Shown piece by piece: positions 1 through 10,948 of a DNA stretch of 21,691 nucleotides. The position numbers were made by a program, and so were the translations under genes. The notes under the pieces are model-generated. The model had not been told where the DNA came from. It searched no databases and worked only from the letters and a program-made list of their open reading frames with translations. Origin of the DNA: Folioceros fuciformis (taxonomy: Eukaryota > Anthocerotophyta > Anthocerotopsida > Anthocerotales); assembly GCA_049999805.1 (NCBI GenBank), contig JBNGIO010006235.1:143103-164793 (forward strand), written 5' to 3'. The number at the start of each line of letters is the position of its first letter. Positions within the stretch are counted from its first letter, which is position 1.

Positions 1-362
1 TGCACAATCAAGTGAGGTTGGAAGGGCTTATGAGCTTGGGAGAAGGACGTTGTAGTGGTGGTGAGGGTGTGCAGTCAGCGTGTGATGAAGTCAACAACCG
101 TATAGTCATGTCACAACCTCCTTGGGTAAGTGGGTGGGTAAGTGCCCATGTGTCGTGGAGGATAAAGCAATTATGGTGCTCTATGAAGGAGAAGTGGCGG
201 TTCTTGTACAAGGGGTACACGTTGGATCTGCAGGCGAGCAAAGAGCTAGACATGATGAACTCGTGGCATGTGCACTTGTCACACATAGCCTTCATGCCAA
301 CCATGATGCAGGAACCCATAATGTTCATCCACATGTGGAGAATCCACGCGATACCCTCTTGT

Positions 363-422
363 CGCCCTCCTTGTCCAATAGGCAGGTGGCATTCGCCCTC
401 CTTGTCCAATAGGCAGGTGGCA
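363..422. repeat. 31-bp direct tandem duplication, 2 copies
   Basis: A 31-bp unit beginning CGCCCTCCTTGTCCAATAGG starts at 363 and again at 394. The two copies are essentially identical until the second ends at about 422. Confidence 0.9.
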
Positions 423-601
423 TAACTGCCCCCATAGCAACTCTGCCTCTTGGAAAGCCACCGTAGGTATGTGACTCGTTCTTACCTTGTGCAAATGCCT
501 TATTGTTAATTGTATATGAAGGAGAGGTAAATGCCTCCAACTCACATAAGCTGGAAACCAGAGCTACTTGTGCCCGCAATAGACGTACGGGCGGAGACAG
601 A

Positions 602-750
602 GAATGAGCTCGAAGTGAGCTAGAGGCTAGGCACCTCCTGAGCTAGAGGCTAGGCACCTCCTGGGCAAAAACTGATACAAGTAGGGGCCGAGCCGGAGAA
701 TGAGCTCGAAGTGCGCTATAGGCTATGCACCATCCAGGCAAAAACCCTAA
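602..750. repeat. Nested direct repeats (23-bp tandem pair plus a diverged third copy)
   Basis: A 23-bp unit (TGAGCTAGAGGCTAGGCACC plus three bases) is tandemly duplicated at 616-638 and 639-661. The preceding GAATGAGCTCGAAGTG (602-617) recurs at about 698-713, followed by a diverged copy of the same unit and by a shared GGCAAAAAC segment. The whole block therefore appears to be duplicated with a period near 96 bp. Confidence 0.8.
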
Positions 751-753
751 CCC
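742..753 (+). repeat. Short interstitial plant-type telomere motif
   Basis: The sequence AAACCCTAACCC fits the C-rich strand of the plant telomere repeat (CCCTAAA) over about one and a half units, with one base missing between units. It is too short to be a remnant telomere array and can equally be read as a telobox. Confidence 0.6.
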
Positions 754-956
754 GTAGAGTGCCTAGTAGATGTAAGGTGAGGTGCAAGCTTGAGCCCCAT
801 AAGGGTATCCCCTACCCAAGCCCACGGGATTTCCCTGGGATTCTCTGCCCACGCCTATTAGTTTTGCATGTGCTTTGAGTGACAAGCATGGGCACTTGCG
901 CAAAAAACATGCCACCACTGCAAGCAAACAAATGTGCAAACACCATATGCATACAT

Positions 957-1217
957 ATCTCCATTTGGCAATGAGCCCAAAATCTCCATTTGGCAATGAG
1001 CCTAAAACTCTCCATTTGGCAATGAGCCCAAAATTCTCCATTTGGCAATGAGCCTAAAATTCTCCATTTGGCACTGTGCCCAAAATTCTCCATTTGGAAA
1101 TGAGCCTAGAATTCTCCATTTGGAAATGAGCCTAGAATTCTCCATTTGGTAATGAGCCTAAAACTCGCCATTTGGCAATGAGCTTAAAATTCTCCATTTG
1201 GCAATGAGCCTAAAATT
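957..1217. repeat. 25-26 bp minisatellite, about 10 copies
   Basis: The core CCATTTGGCAATGAGCC begins at 961, 986, 1012, 1038, 1064, 1090, 1116, 1142, 1168 and 1194. The first period is 25 bp and the other eight are exactly 26 bp. Copies differ by a few substitutions (GCAATG, GAAATG, GTAATG, GCACTG), and copies 6 and 7 are nearly identical over the unit, suggesting local homogenisation. There are no unique spacers, so it is not CRISPR-like, and no coding frame that runs through it is credible. Confidence 0.95.
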
Positions 1218-1220
1218 TGT

Positions 1221-1306
1221 GGCCGTGCCAAAGGGGACATTGTACCCCGTGTATTTTTTAAAAACACACGGTGCACAATGACAGTAGGCCTTCGCTTTGG
1301 CATGCC
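1221..1306. repeat. Foldback (imperfect inverted repeat) next to the minisatellite
   Basis: The inner arms 1238-1258 and 1260-1280 are 21 bp each around a single-base centre, matching at 18 of 21 positions. Complementarity resumes further out: GTGCCAAAG near 1225-1233 pairs with CTTTGGCAT near 1295-1303, with an extra stretch bulged out of the right arm. The whole can fold into a hairpin of roughly 40 pairs. It starts a few bases after the last 26-bp minisatellite unit. It could be a small foldback or MITE-like element; no target-site duplication was identified. Confidence 0.75.
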
Positions 1307-1593
1307 ATATTTATCTAGTAAATGCGTTATATATTCTCTGTGACGAATATACAATCCACACTTCGGGTGGATGGCCAACACAATGGCCGAACCCGCCGAG
1401 CAGCATCACTCTCCTTACATGCATGATATCTTCCGGCGCCCAGCTGTATATTAATACTGTTACATGAGGAGCCCCAGTGTACCATACAAGCGCTATACAT
1501 GCTACACAAGTGCGTTACAGCCACAAAGATGCTCAAAAAAGTTCTCTGCAGCAGAGCAACACCTTCCATGCGTCTTGCATCAGGTGGAAGAAT

Positions 1594-1659
1594 CAGATAC
1601 AACAGAAACTCACTAGGCGATCCATTCAGATACAACAGAAACTCACCAGGTGATCCATT
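1594..1659. repeat. 33-bp direct tandem duplication in the TIC236 3' flank
   Basis: CAGATACAACAGAAACTCAC begins at 1594 and again at 1627, with the following CAGGTGATCCATT-type sequence also shared, giving a 33-bp period and two copies with about two differences. It lies 73 bp beyond the TIC236 stop and is probably within the 3' UTR or just past it. Confidence 0.85.
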
Positions 1660-1731
1660 CAGATTTACAAGGCATCCACATACAGTACATAAATCTAGCG
1701 TTACATAATAAAAAAATCACAGTACCTAAGA

Positions 1732-4700
1732 TCAATTTTGCGACGTGGCTGAATACTCGAACAGAATACGATTATCCACTGATGGTATCGAACAGAACAA
1801 CAGCCGAAGCTTGCTGTTGAGCTGGTACAATAGGGTCCATTGTGTGGCCATCTCGGACTCCTTCAGTTGCCGGACCACAGAAGCCTGTTTCACCACATAT
1901 ACCAGTTTGAGCATATGCTTGAAGCTTAAACCAACATGGGCAGCTAGTATAACCTCTGGAAAAGGATACTCAGCTAATAATTACCTGCAAATGTTTCCCA
2001 AGCTGCACCTCCACTTCGGTACCGAAAGACAGGTTAGCAAGGGATTTGAAAGGGTCTGTAGTGGGATCTAAAGAAAGCAGATTTGGAATCTGAGGAGCCG
2101 ACACCAGCCGCCACCTGGCCTGCCCAAACTCTCCTTTCCCCTCTATCTTTGGCATGAGAGTCTCCACAGTCGCAGCAGCTAGCTTCTTGAAAGCAAGCTG
2201 GCCATCTCCCTCAAGAAGGGACTCTGCCAATTGACTCTCAAAAACTCTTGCAGCCTGTAGAACAAGCTACAACAACTATCAGTCACAGTTTTTGTATACA
2301 ACTTTTGACGTAATAAAAAAGAACTGGTAACCAAGTGCATGCCTCTATTCGAGTAAATGCGTCTTGCTCCCCTGAACGTGTGGACGTTATGACCAAATTA
2401 TCCTGCCAATTGCGGGCTCTGCCCTGTACCTTCAACTGCCAATCAGCTCCCACCAAAGCCAGATCCAGGCTGGGGTCTAAGCCTTGTTCTGGCTCAAATT
2501 TGGCACGGTTAGGATGATCCCGGTTGAGCCTAACCTGCTTGTGAAAAACGAGGGAAAATTGTCACACTTTCACCAGAACCACTAGACCCTCCATTTTCCA
2601 CCATCAGCACCCGAAGCTACCGCTTACCTGTGTAGCTACAAGGTTGACATCACCATTCTCAAATGTCAAAGTGCCTCTGGGCTTGATCCTTTGTGCATCC
2701 GCAAAACCGTTCAACTCGAGTTCGCCACTCACGGCGAAGTTTAGAATCAAAGGGTAAACCATGCGCAACTCAGGTCCAAGTTGCAGCTTGAGAGCCCTTA
2801 AACGCACAGCAATAGGCAGCTGGGCTCGATGATCATTCTCACTCACATCTTCATCATGACCTACACCAGGCGCTGCAAAACACTCATCCTGGTGTCAGGT
2901 TTGGTTCTGGGAAAAAGCCCCAGCAAAACAAAAGCTCACCCAAATGAGTGTGTTCAACCAAGGAAATGCCAGTCTAAACCCTACCAATTGGATTGCTTGC
3001 TACAGCCAAAACTGGACTGGTAGCACCCTTCTCTTGTGATAGGTACGCTTCTCCATGGCTAAGTTTGATTACTCCGTTTACTTCCGGCTCAACTAGTGAG
3101 CCCATGAGTCTGATCTGACTATCCACCTGTCCACTGTTACCACCAAGTGCGTCAGTACAACAAAGGTTCAAGGAACAGGGGATCATACTAATAGCAGACA
3201 ATTACCTGAAAGCATTTCTGGCACGCACTTCCAATGACTCAGCTTTCACTTCTATGGCGTCGTCAAAGCCAGGAGATTCAGCATTTTTGAACGGGAGTTT
3301 CCCTTTCACCTGCAAATGACCCCTTCTTCCAACCCTGCCCTCCAGCCCCTCAACGCAAAGTTGGTTACCCTTCACACTGATGGTGCCTCCCAAATTTGTT
3401 AGAGGTCTTGGGAGAACAGGAGAAGATATAGCAACCTTCTGAAAGGCTGCAACTCCATCAGCCACAGGCTGATTCACGGTACCCCTGACCTGGCCAATCA
3501 CACCTGCCTGGTGTCACTGCCGGACTTTTGACACCACACACACATCGTGCAGTTTCCTTTTGTTATAAATACTCCAATCTTACCTGCAGAATTGGACATA
3601 CAAGCACTTCAGGGGCGTACCTTCAATGTAATGTCGGCATTTCCCTGCAGCCAGTGAAGTCCTGGAGATATGGCTGTGAGCAGCATCATTCCACCATCTT
3701 TTACAGCTGCATCAACTTGGACAGCTCCAGTTTCCAAGAAGTTGTCATCTAACGCTTTCAAACTTTCAGCAAGACGAACTTCCCAACCTTCGTCTCCTCC
3801 TTTCTCCCTTGCCTCCCTTTTATCAGGTCCGTCCTCTTCTTCTCTATCCCGAATTCTCTCCCTTCCTCTACCCCTTGCCCTTCGGTGCTTCTCTGTTTGG
3901 ATCTCGTGATCCTTTTCCTCTTCATGCTCGTCGCCTCCACCGAGACCCATTGGTAGGCTGCCTCTGACACGAACATGCCCAGCGTGGGTGGCTGGTTCAA
4001 GAACTGCATTGAAAGCCAATCGACTGGCAGAAGTTATCGAAGCTGCAACCTCTGCACGTCCCAGGCTTACGCCGCCCACTGCTCCATCTAACAGCCTGAT
4101 TTGGACATCACACTGAGGCTTTGTCAAGTGACCCCTAAGATCCCCCTCCATGTACAGGATCCCCTTGAGGGGCGTATAAAGAGAACGAGGTGCTGTAGTG
4201 GGTAATGGTTCGGGAGCAGCTTGGAAGGCATGCAACAAAGGAGGAACAAGACCAATTGGGAAGTTCAAAACAGCGAAATGGAGATTTGGTTTTGGTCCAA
4301 GCAGCGTTCCATCTGCATGGAGAGTCGCAGCATCTTTTTGTATGAAGAAATTTTCAAGCCGCAAGCCATCATTGTTGCTGTAATCCCCAATCGCTATAAC
4401 TTTCTGGGTCTTGTAAGTGCCCCATTCCCAATCCTCTCCACGTAAATCAAAATCTGCCTGGAACATTGAAGGCTCAAGATCAGGGGTTAGATTGTATTTA
4501 TTGTGACTCTGAGAACTCCTCAAGTTTGCGGTTCTCACCAAAAGATCTCATCAAGTAGCATAAACAGGACCTCAATATCAATAGATAACATCCACAAAAG
4601 CCCAGAAACATACAGTGGTGTCGCCATTGCCGCCACCAGTAGCTTCTAAGGAGCCATGCCATTGCCCTTTCAACTCAGCTAGACCAGGCAATGGCATTGA

Positions 4701-7700
4701 CTCAGGTGCCAAATCCTCCGGTGCCGCAGAGACCTTGTTTCTTCGAATGTACTGCAGCATATGGTTGATTAGCTCAGCTTCCATTGAGACCGAGCTGCGG
4801 ACCAAGAGGTGGATCGCTAGATCAGCAACCAGACACCCTAAACCCACATACACACACACCTCAAGTTGCTGTTTCAAATCATCCGCAGAGAATCCTGCCT
4901 TTTGCACGCCTTGTAAAAAGAGCTCCTGTCTCAGGCAGCATGCATCCATAAGTAAACACCTGGGATAAAGGAGAACACGAGAGTAAACATGAAAAGCACT
5001 GGCAGGGAGCACAGCAGATGACGGCATACCTTAGACCTTGACACAACAGCTGGGTCACTGCTTCTGGAGAGTAAGCGCGCCACTGGCAGCATTTCAGAAA
5101 CTTCAGCTCTGGGAACATCAAGTCTGAGTCGCCACCGGCCCATTGCACTCATAAAACTTCCAAGCTGCCCACCCATCGCTTTCTCCCAAGTTCTGTCGTC
5201 CTCTCGTCCCTTATCAGCTGCCGTCCGAGGCCTAGGCAAAACATACTCACCTTGCAACTCATAACGGCTGTTAGCCTGTTCTAACACAGACTTCTCCAGT
5301 GTTACCTGAAAACGCCACAAAGCTTTGTTGACTTCTTCATTGTCATTCCACAGAGACTGTATGCTAACCACAGGAACAAATGCACTCTACCCACCACGTC
5401 TCCAGACCACCTAGCTGCAACATCCAAAGACTCCCCTTGCAACCCACTGCACCGAGGTCGTCTCACAGAGAGGCTCCCCTGTCCTCTTCTTTTCTGCAGA
5501 TTCAACGCCATATGTGCCTGATGCACATTACACAAGCAAGAGTGACAGCAAATGCCCATTAGACCTGGAGGAAGATCAGACTGAATTTTTTAAAATGGCG
5601 GCAGCTTTGCATAAGATTCCACAATGCTCGCCAATGCCATGGCCAGTGAACACAAAAGCACGAAAGTGTGGCATTGGAAATCTCATCCCCTTCCACTGAA
5701 CCATACCTTCGGCACAGCTCCACGCAATGACGCGATTTCCAGCTCATCTAGTGGCAAGTTTCTTATCTACAACCAAGACCATATTGATTACATACCCGCC
5801 ATCACATCTGGCTCTTCAGTCAATTCTCTATAATCCATACCTCCAACTTTGCTGACTGCTGTGGCCGATAAGTCAAACCCATATGCAACTGCCCCCGCTG
5901 AAGGGATAAAGACACCCCTTCCTTTGGGCTGTCTGGAGATTGCAGCCCAGTTCCATCTGTAGTTTGCAATCCTTCAGCAACTTGAATATTCAGATGCTCA
6001 TCAACCCTCCCAGCAGAAAGAAGCTGTTGTGTTGACATGGAAGTCAGGACTTACGACGGGATGTCAAAAATTGATTGCGCAATATATCAACTTCAATCGT
6101 CACTTACCTCAAAACTGCGAGGAGATATGTCTAAAGAGCCCACTAGATGAGGAGCGATAAGTAATTGATTGAGCTTCACTCCTGACATTGTAACATCTCC
6201 AACAAGCCTGGTGAACACATTTGCACTCTGCGGCTGATTTCCCATTTCCCCAGAGCCACTGGGCATAGTGCCTCCAGTTTGTGGCACGCGCCCTTGAAAT
6301 TTCACTTTGCCAGTGACCTTCATATGCACTCCTCCAGGAGATGCAGATGAGGGGAGGATGCTAGATGGAGCCAATCCCATGATATCAAAACCTCTAAATC
6401 TTGCGTCCAAATCTATGCCCTCAATGGTTGGTAAGACAGCAGGCCTAAATTCACGAGACTTGCGGGAACAGATTGGGGGATATAGGGTATGGATTTTCGA
6501 GAACAAATCAAAGGCAAAAGCAGATGAATTGATTGTGACGGCTTCGCGTGTCACACTTATTTCACCATGAGCGCCTTCCAGCGATCCCTGCGCCTTTGGT
6601 GTCTCCCATTTGACGTCAAAAGTCCTATTCACAAGTACAAGCTGAAGAGATGAATTCAACGAAAAAAATTCAAGAGATAAAGCTACAAGGCATAACAGTT
6701 CTCCCCAAAAAGATTTTCTTGCTGCGCAGAGAGACCAGGGCAAAGAGCTAGGGCGTACGGCATCAGAATGGAACCACGAATTTTGGCTTCTCCTTGCAAC
6801 GGACCAAAGCTTAAGGGGGTCATTTCCACACCCGCTGGTACATAATGCCGCAGCATTGCATCAGCACCAAAATGGCCTGAGCAGTCAATGCGGACAGCAT
6901 CAGCTTGCACCTCACCCTGTACCATGTGCAGTGAACACTGTCAGCTACTCTTACCATCACACATGCAATGCATTAGCCATCAACATGACACATAGGATAC
7001 TTCACTCATAAACAGGCTAGACTTCTATAGAACTTGACGTCCAGGTAGTCCCAATTGCACAAACCTCAGGACATATCCACATTGTTCCTGCTCCTCGGAT
7101 TTCCCCACCACCTACAGGGGTTACCCTGATTCCATACAAGTCAGCCACCTGCAAGCAACAAATGACCGCTTACATATGTACTGCAAACACATATACACCC
7201 ACAAACCCTCTAATTTGCAGCAACTACATGATACCACCAAACATTATCCGCTTATATTATAAGCTCCCATGGAAACATTGTTTCCAACAGTAATCAGGTT
7301 GTTCATACTCACGCAATCATCAGAGTTGAAGGTGAAACTTGCAAAAGCAGAAGAGATGGCTATTCGATCATATGCAGCTACTGCACCCTTTTCTCTGTCT
7401 AGCTTGACTGCTTCAGTAGCAACAGTCGGAGAAGTGTTGGCCGTTGAAGCAGTCTGATTCCCCACAGTTTCTGCCGTGCCCTCGAAAATCGGGGCATCCA
7501 ATGGGCCTCGACAGTATACCACTGCTTTCACTGCACCTGCCAGCTGCACCAAACCTTGTTACTGCCCTTTGAGAGCAGACACTGGAATTACCACATACCA
7601 GTGTTTCTAAGAATAAAATGTACAGCACGACCAGTCCTCTCTCAAGGTGCCAAGATGGCCCCTTCCAGAAAATCAAATGACGTACTGGATATGGAGGCGG

Positions 7701-10700
7701 TTGGGCATTCAGAGTTCTCATGAGAGAATTCACTTCAACCCCTGAGACCTGCCAAAAACCAGAAGCTCGAATGATTCACACACTGAGCGAGACAAGTATA
7801 CGAATACAAGGTAGATCTCCAGTCTAAGTCAAACAACAAAGCACAAACCAAAGGTCTGAAAACGTGGTAACACCTGACAGCTAAGTCGATACTCCCCATC
7901 TTCAGGGTTCAAGTCAAAGTCCCCAGAAACGCTTAGAGGCACAGAGCCGTAGAATCCTGAGGCGCTGTGAAAAAAGAGTCGCTGCCCCTGGAAGCATATG
8001 GTTCCCTCAACTCCCTGCAACCGAATTGAACAAAGGTTTTCACTACAAGTGATCCAACAAGACGGTTGTGAGCCGTGGGAGTAGAAGTGGTCAAAAACAC
8101 ACCTCAAATTCAGAAGGAGCCTCCCATATTCGGAAATCAAGACCAGTGACATCCACCCGTCCTCCAAAATTGGGGAAATTATCATGCTTTCCCATCCATA
8201 TATGCACCTAGACAAATCCGTGGAGTTCAGCAACAGCAGGTGGCAACCGTAATGCGTCATAGATATTCACACTACACTTGCTTGAAATATCAGGGATAAC
8301 ACAGACAAGTTGCATCTCACCTCCCCAGTGGCTCTTCCTTGTGCCCAGTCGATGGGAATCTCCAGAAGTCTTTCAAGCAGCTATCAACAGGATCACAGAA
8401 CACAAATTCCACGATTCTAAGAACTCAGGCACAAAATTAAGGTGTTGATGTTTGGAAAGGCCTCTTGCATGGAATGAACCCAACAAACCACACCACCAGC
8501 ACCTCAGACCCACCCACAACCAAGGGCATATGTTATCAGAGGTACTGACAGGTGCGAAGAGATGATGGCCTCTGACTTTGACATCCCAAGATTGATCCAT
8601 CAAATCAACTTCGACTTTCACCATGAGCTTTCCTCCATCACCACCTGCAGATTCTGTCTTCCATGTCCTTGGTCTGCCCGTTATATAAGCAATCACACGC
8701 TCATAGCCACTCCCAAGCTTCATATATCCATTGACTCCCTCTAATACTCTGCAACTAACCAAGTACCTCAGTGACATGAAATTCGAACACAGGTCATTCA
8801 GCTGCAACTAATGGATAAGCTGTGTCAAAGATGATGCAGGTGAAAGTGTGGACAACAGGTTCTGGGTTACAACCTTGCCTCCCCATCGCCATAAGCCAGC
8901 AGCATCAAATTTCCATCCTTGAAATGAATAGTCTCAAGTGCAACAGGTGACCATCCCTCCTCAATTTTCCTCTCCGACTGTGCCAGAATCCTTTTCGCCA
9001 TGAACCCCAGACCATGCACTTGTTGTTCAATAGGAACAAAAAGGCTATCACCATTCTCTTCATCCGGATACTTCGAAGCATGCTCTCCAACTTCTTCATC
9101 GCAACGTCTTTCCTGTCCCAGAGACCGCATAAGATTGGGGTTCCCTGCCACAGAGCCTGCTTCATGCCTGGTACTCCCAACAAGTGGATGCTCGTCGTCA
9201 CCATGCGGGACAAACTTCTGATGCTGACCTTGATCTTGTCGATGAAAGAAGGATTTGGCTGCTGCTGCACTGTGACTAAGATTCTTTTTCTGCAAGTCTG
9301 CTTTAGACGGCGGTTTAAAACTCTCCTGGGACCACCTCTTCAAGAGCACTCTCCGCACAGGTCTCAGGACCTGCTCACTTATCCACCGGCTTCCTGCTCG
9401 TAAAGGTGACCGTGATGTCACCTCAACATGCGAACTGGTACTACCAGCCTCCTTCTGTGCTCCATTTTCATCCCCCAACTTCTCCCGAAAATCCGTGGAA
9501 TCAGAAGCACTCGTCAAGTTCTCCGCTTTTGTGATCGGGTACCGATCTTCCAAGAAACCTCTATTTTTCACATTCTGAACTTCAACCTGGTCACGGGAAG
9601 ACCCTACGAGTCTTACTTTATCATCATCCGAACACCCTACACTACAAGGATCAGGTCTACGGGCTACGATGGAAAGCCCTCGTTGATCAAAGGGTGATGC
9701 TGCAGCCGCATCAACATTCACATCAAATGCCGGTCCAGCTGTGTGCAGATCCTGTGACCGCTCATTCACCCTATCAAGCTCCAATGCATTAGCTCGACCC
9801 CTCTTCTTTTCGTCGAGTAGATGATGAACTTTGACGAAAGTTTTGTCGAGTAGACCAACCGGTCTTTCAGCTTTACCTGCAGCGTTCTCACCCAGTTGAT
9901 CCACTGGTCTAGCACACTCACGCACAAAATACCCTTGCTCCGCAGCTCTCCTAGCAGCCATGTTTCTATCAATAGCCAGCCTTTGAGCAGTTTGCTCTCT
10001 AGCTAGTCTCCTACACTGAGTTCTGGCATCAATTCCTGGGTCGGAACTATGCCTAGAGATTTTTTTCTCTACCACGCTGGGGATTCCAAGCCACGACCAG
10101 TCCTCCTTCTGAGCAACCAACAGGCTAGGTTCAGTGAGAACTGCATCGACCACAAGCTGCCCCCTCTGAAGACTTGCAAAGGGCCTGATCTTGATCTCCA
10201 CATCGGGAAGCTCTCCACATGAGAACTCTTCCCCATGTGTGCTCACAGAAGACGGCCCCATCTTGAAGCCCAAGGGGGTAAGACCAGCCACCCTCCCAAG
10301 CACGACTTCCCTCTGTAGATGAGCCCCGACCATAACAGCCAGCGACGGTATCACATTCGTGTCCAGATAATCCTGAGCTTTGGCTTGCCCGTACAGCAAT
10401 CCCCCGCCCACCAACAGAATCGCAGCAACCCATATCGAGCTCGTGAACAGCTTGCTCACGAGACGATAGAACCTGCGCGACCCCAGCAGCTTCCCAGAAA
10501 CCTTGGGATCCCGCGAATTCCGCAGCCATTTGCCCGAATGCTTGAAGAGCGACACAATAGCCCTCCGCTTCCGCCGAGNNNNNNNNNNNNNNNNNNNNNN
10601 NNNNNNNNNNNNNNNNNNNNNNNNNNNNNNNNNNNNNNNNNNNNNNNNNNNNNNNNNNNNNNNNNNNNNNNNNNNNNNGTTCTGATCCTTGGGAGAATGC

Positions 10701-10864
10701 GACGACTGCAACTTAGCTCGGATGGGAAGCCTGCAAGCGGAGTTGAACCCCAAGCTGCTTCCCGGAAGCTGCTTCTCCACCAGCACCGGGTGGCCATGCC
10801 ATGCAGTGGAGACGGAGCAAGAATCCACCTTCCAGGAGCCGATAGAAGAAGTGATCACTTGCAT
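1732..10864 (-). CDS. TIC236: TIC236, TamB-like chloroplast protein import component
   Basis: Large plastid inner-envelope protein. In Arabidopsis it is anchored in the inner membrane and its body spans the intermembrane space to contact TOC75, linking TOC and TIC; the rice homologue is SSG4. The family descends from bacterial TamB. Spliced length is 2,174 residues (counting 100 N), nearly that of Arabidopsis (about 2,166). Order: Ser-rich transit-like N terminus (1-62), assembly gap (63-96), one membrane segment at about 144-158 followed by GQAKAQ, conserved EEFSCGE and RPFASL motifs, a long repetitive beta-rich body, a very charged Glu/Arg insert at about 1640-1689, and a C-terminal DUF490/TamB domain ending in FEYSATSQN, the family's characteristic tail. 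The start is the first ATG in the frame (10862-10864); upstream the frame holds no ATG before a stop. The intron-exon map is a separate entry. No missing conserved block or frameshift was found outside the gap. Confidence 0.96.
2255..2342 (-). other. TIC236: GC-AG intron in TIC236
   Basis: The 88-bp intron between the exons ending at 2343 and starting at 2254 has the donor GAG|GCATGC and the acceptor CTACAG|GCTGCA. Only this junction joins RIE to AARVFESQLAES in phase, as in the family. The nearest GT donor (GTTACC, about 12 bases on) would shift the frame. Confidence 0.8.
2976..2983 (+). promoter_or_regulatory. Telobox-type motif inside a TIC236 intron
   Basis: AAACCCTA overlaps the splice donor of the intron 2873-2984 (minus strand GTAGGGTTT). 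It is probably a by-product of the donor sequence and is listed for completeness. Confidence 0.3.
4752..4859 (-). other. TIC236: Frame-preserving intron of TIC236 with no in-frame stop
   Basis: This 108-bp intron (donor GAG|GTGTGT, acceptor CTGCAG|TACATT) is exactly 36 codons long and open in the host frame, so retention would add 36 mostly hydrophobic residues. Splicing restores SADDLKQQLE to YIRRNK, which fits the family. On the plus strand it contains CCCTAAACCC (4836-4845). Confidence 0.7.
10579..10678. other. Assembly gap of 100 N inside TIC236 exon 1
   Basis: The gap has exactly 100 unknown bases, a standard placeholder size, so its true length is unknown. It falls between the transit-like N terminus and the basic segment RRKRR before the membrane anchor. 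The frames on either side happen to agree across 100 bases, but that is not evidence of the real frame. Confidence 0.95.
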
Positions 10865-10940
10865 CCTGCTGCTGGGGCGGGGACTGCTACTGGCCCATGC
10901 TGCCTGGACCTGATGGAGCTCAAGAAGCGAGGCCAATTGC

Positions 10941-10948
10941 AACCCTAA
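10941..10948 (+). promoter_or_regulatory. Telobox upstream of TIC236
   Basis: AACCCTAA lies 77 bp upstream of the TIC236 ATG (which reads leftwards from 10864), so probably in the 5' UTR or core promoter. Telo-box motifs (AAACCCTA and variants) near start sites are bound by TRB proteins in Arabidopsis. Confidence 0.5.

Larger units (their letters stand above)
1..1731. other. Gene-free, repeat-rich flank downstream of TIC236
   Basis: No open frame here matches a protein family I recognise on either strand. The longest frames are 137 codons (plus, 12-425) and 133 codons (minus, 8-409); they overlap each other and look like chance. The stretch holds several short direct duplications, a minisatellite and a foldback, listed separately. 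The part nearest 1732 should contain the TIC236 3' UTR, but I see no clear AATAAA signal on the minus strand. The density of small repeats suggests decayed transposon-derived DNA; this is inference. Confidence 0.6.
1732..10864 (-). other. TIC236: TIC236 exon map (23 coding exons)
   Basis: Coding exons, 5' to 3' on the minus strand: 10864-8874 (with gap), 8748-8550, 8380-8321, 8207-8103, 8014-7874, 7748-7686, 7543-7313, 7148-7065, 6916-6759, 6624-6108, 6023-5841, 5766-5707, 5517-5395, 5305-5030, 4925-4860, 4751-4614, 4457-3621, 3489-3206, 3133-2985, 2872-2628, 2534-2343, 2254-1985, 1884-1732. Each junction was placed by a GT..AG pair (one GC..AG), phase agreement and continuity with the family's conserved sequence; the total, 6,525 nt, divides by three. 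Least certain are the acceptors at 3490 and 4752 and the donor at 8549 (GTCAGT). No spliced 5' UTR exon was identified. Confidence 0.88.

Noticed and set aside
12-425. 137-codon plus-strand open frame at the left edge, with a 133-codon minus frame over the same DNA
   Set aside because: Neither shows a family motif, splice logic or biased codon use by eye; both overlap a direct duplication, as expected for chance frames.
957-1217. CRISPR-like array
   Set aside because: The repeats are contiguous with no unique spacers and the genome is plant nuclear; it is a minisatellite.
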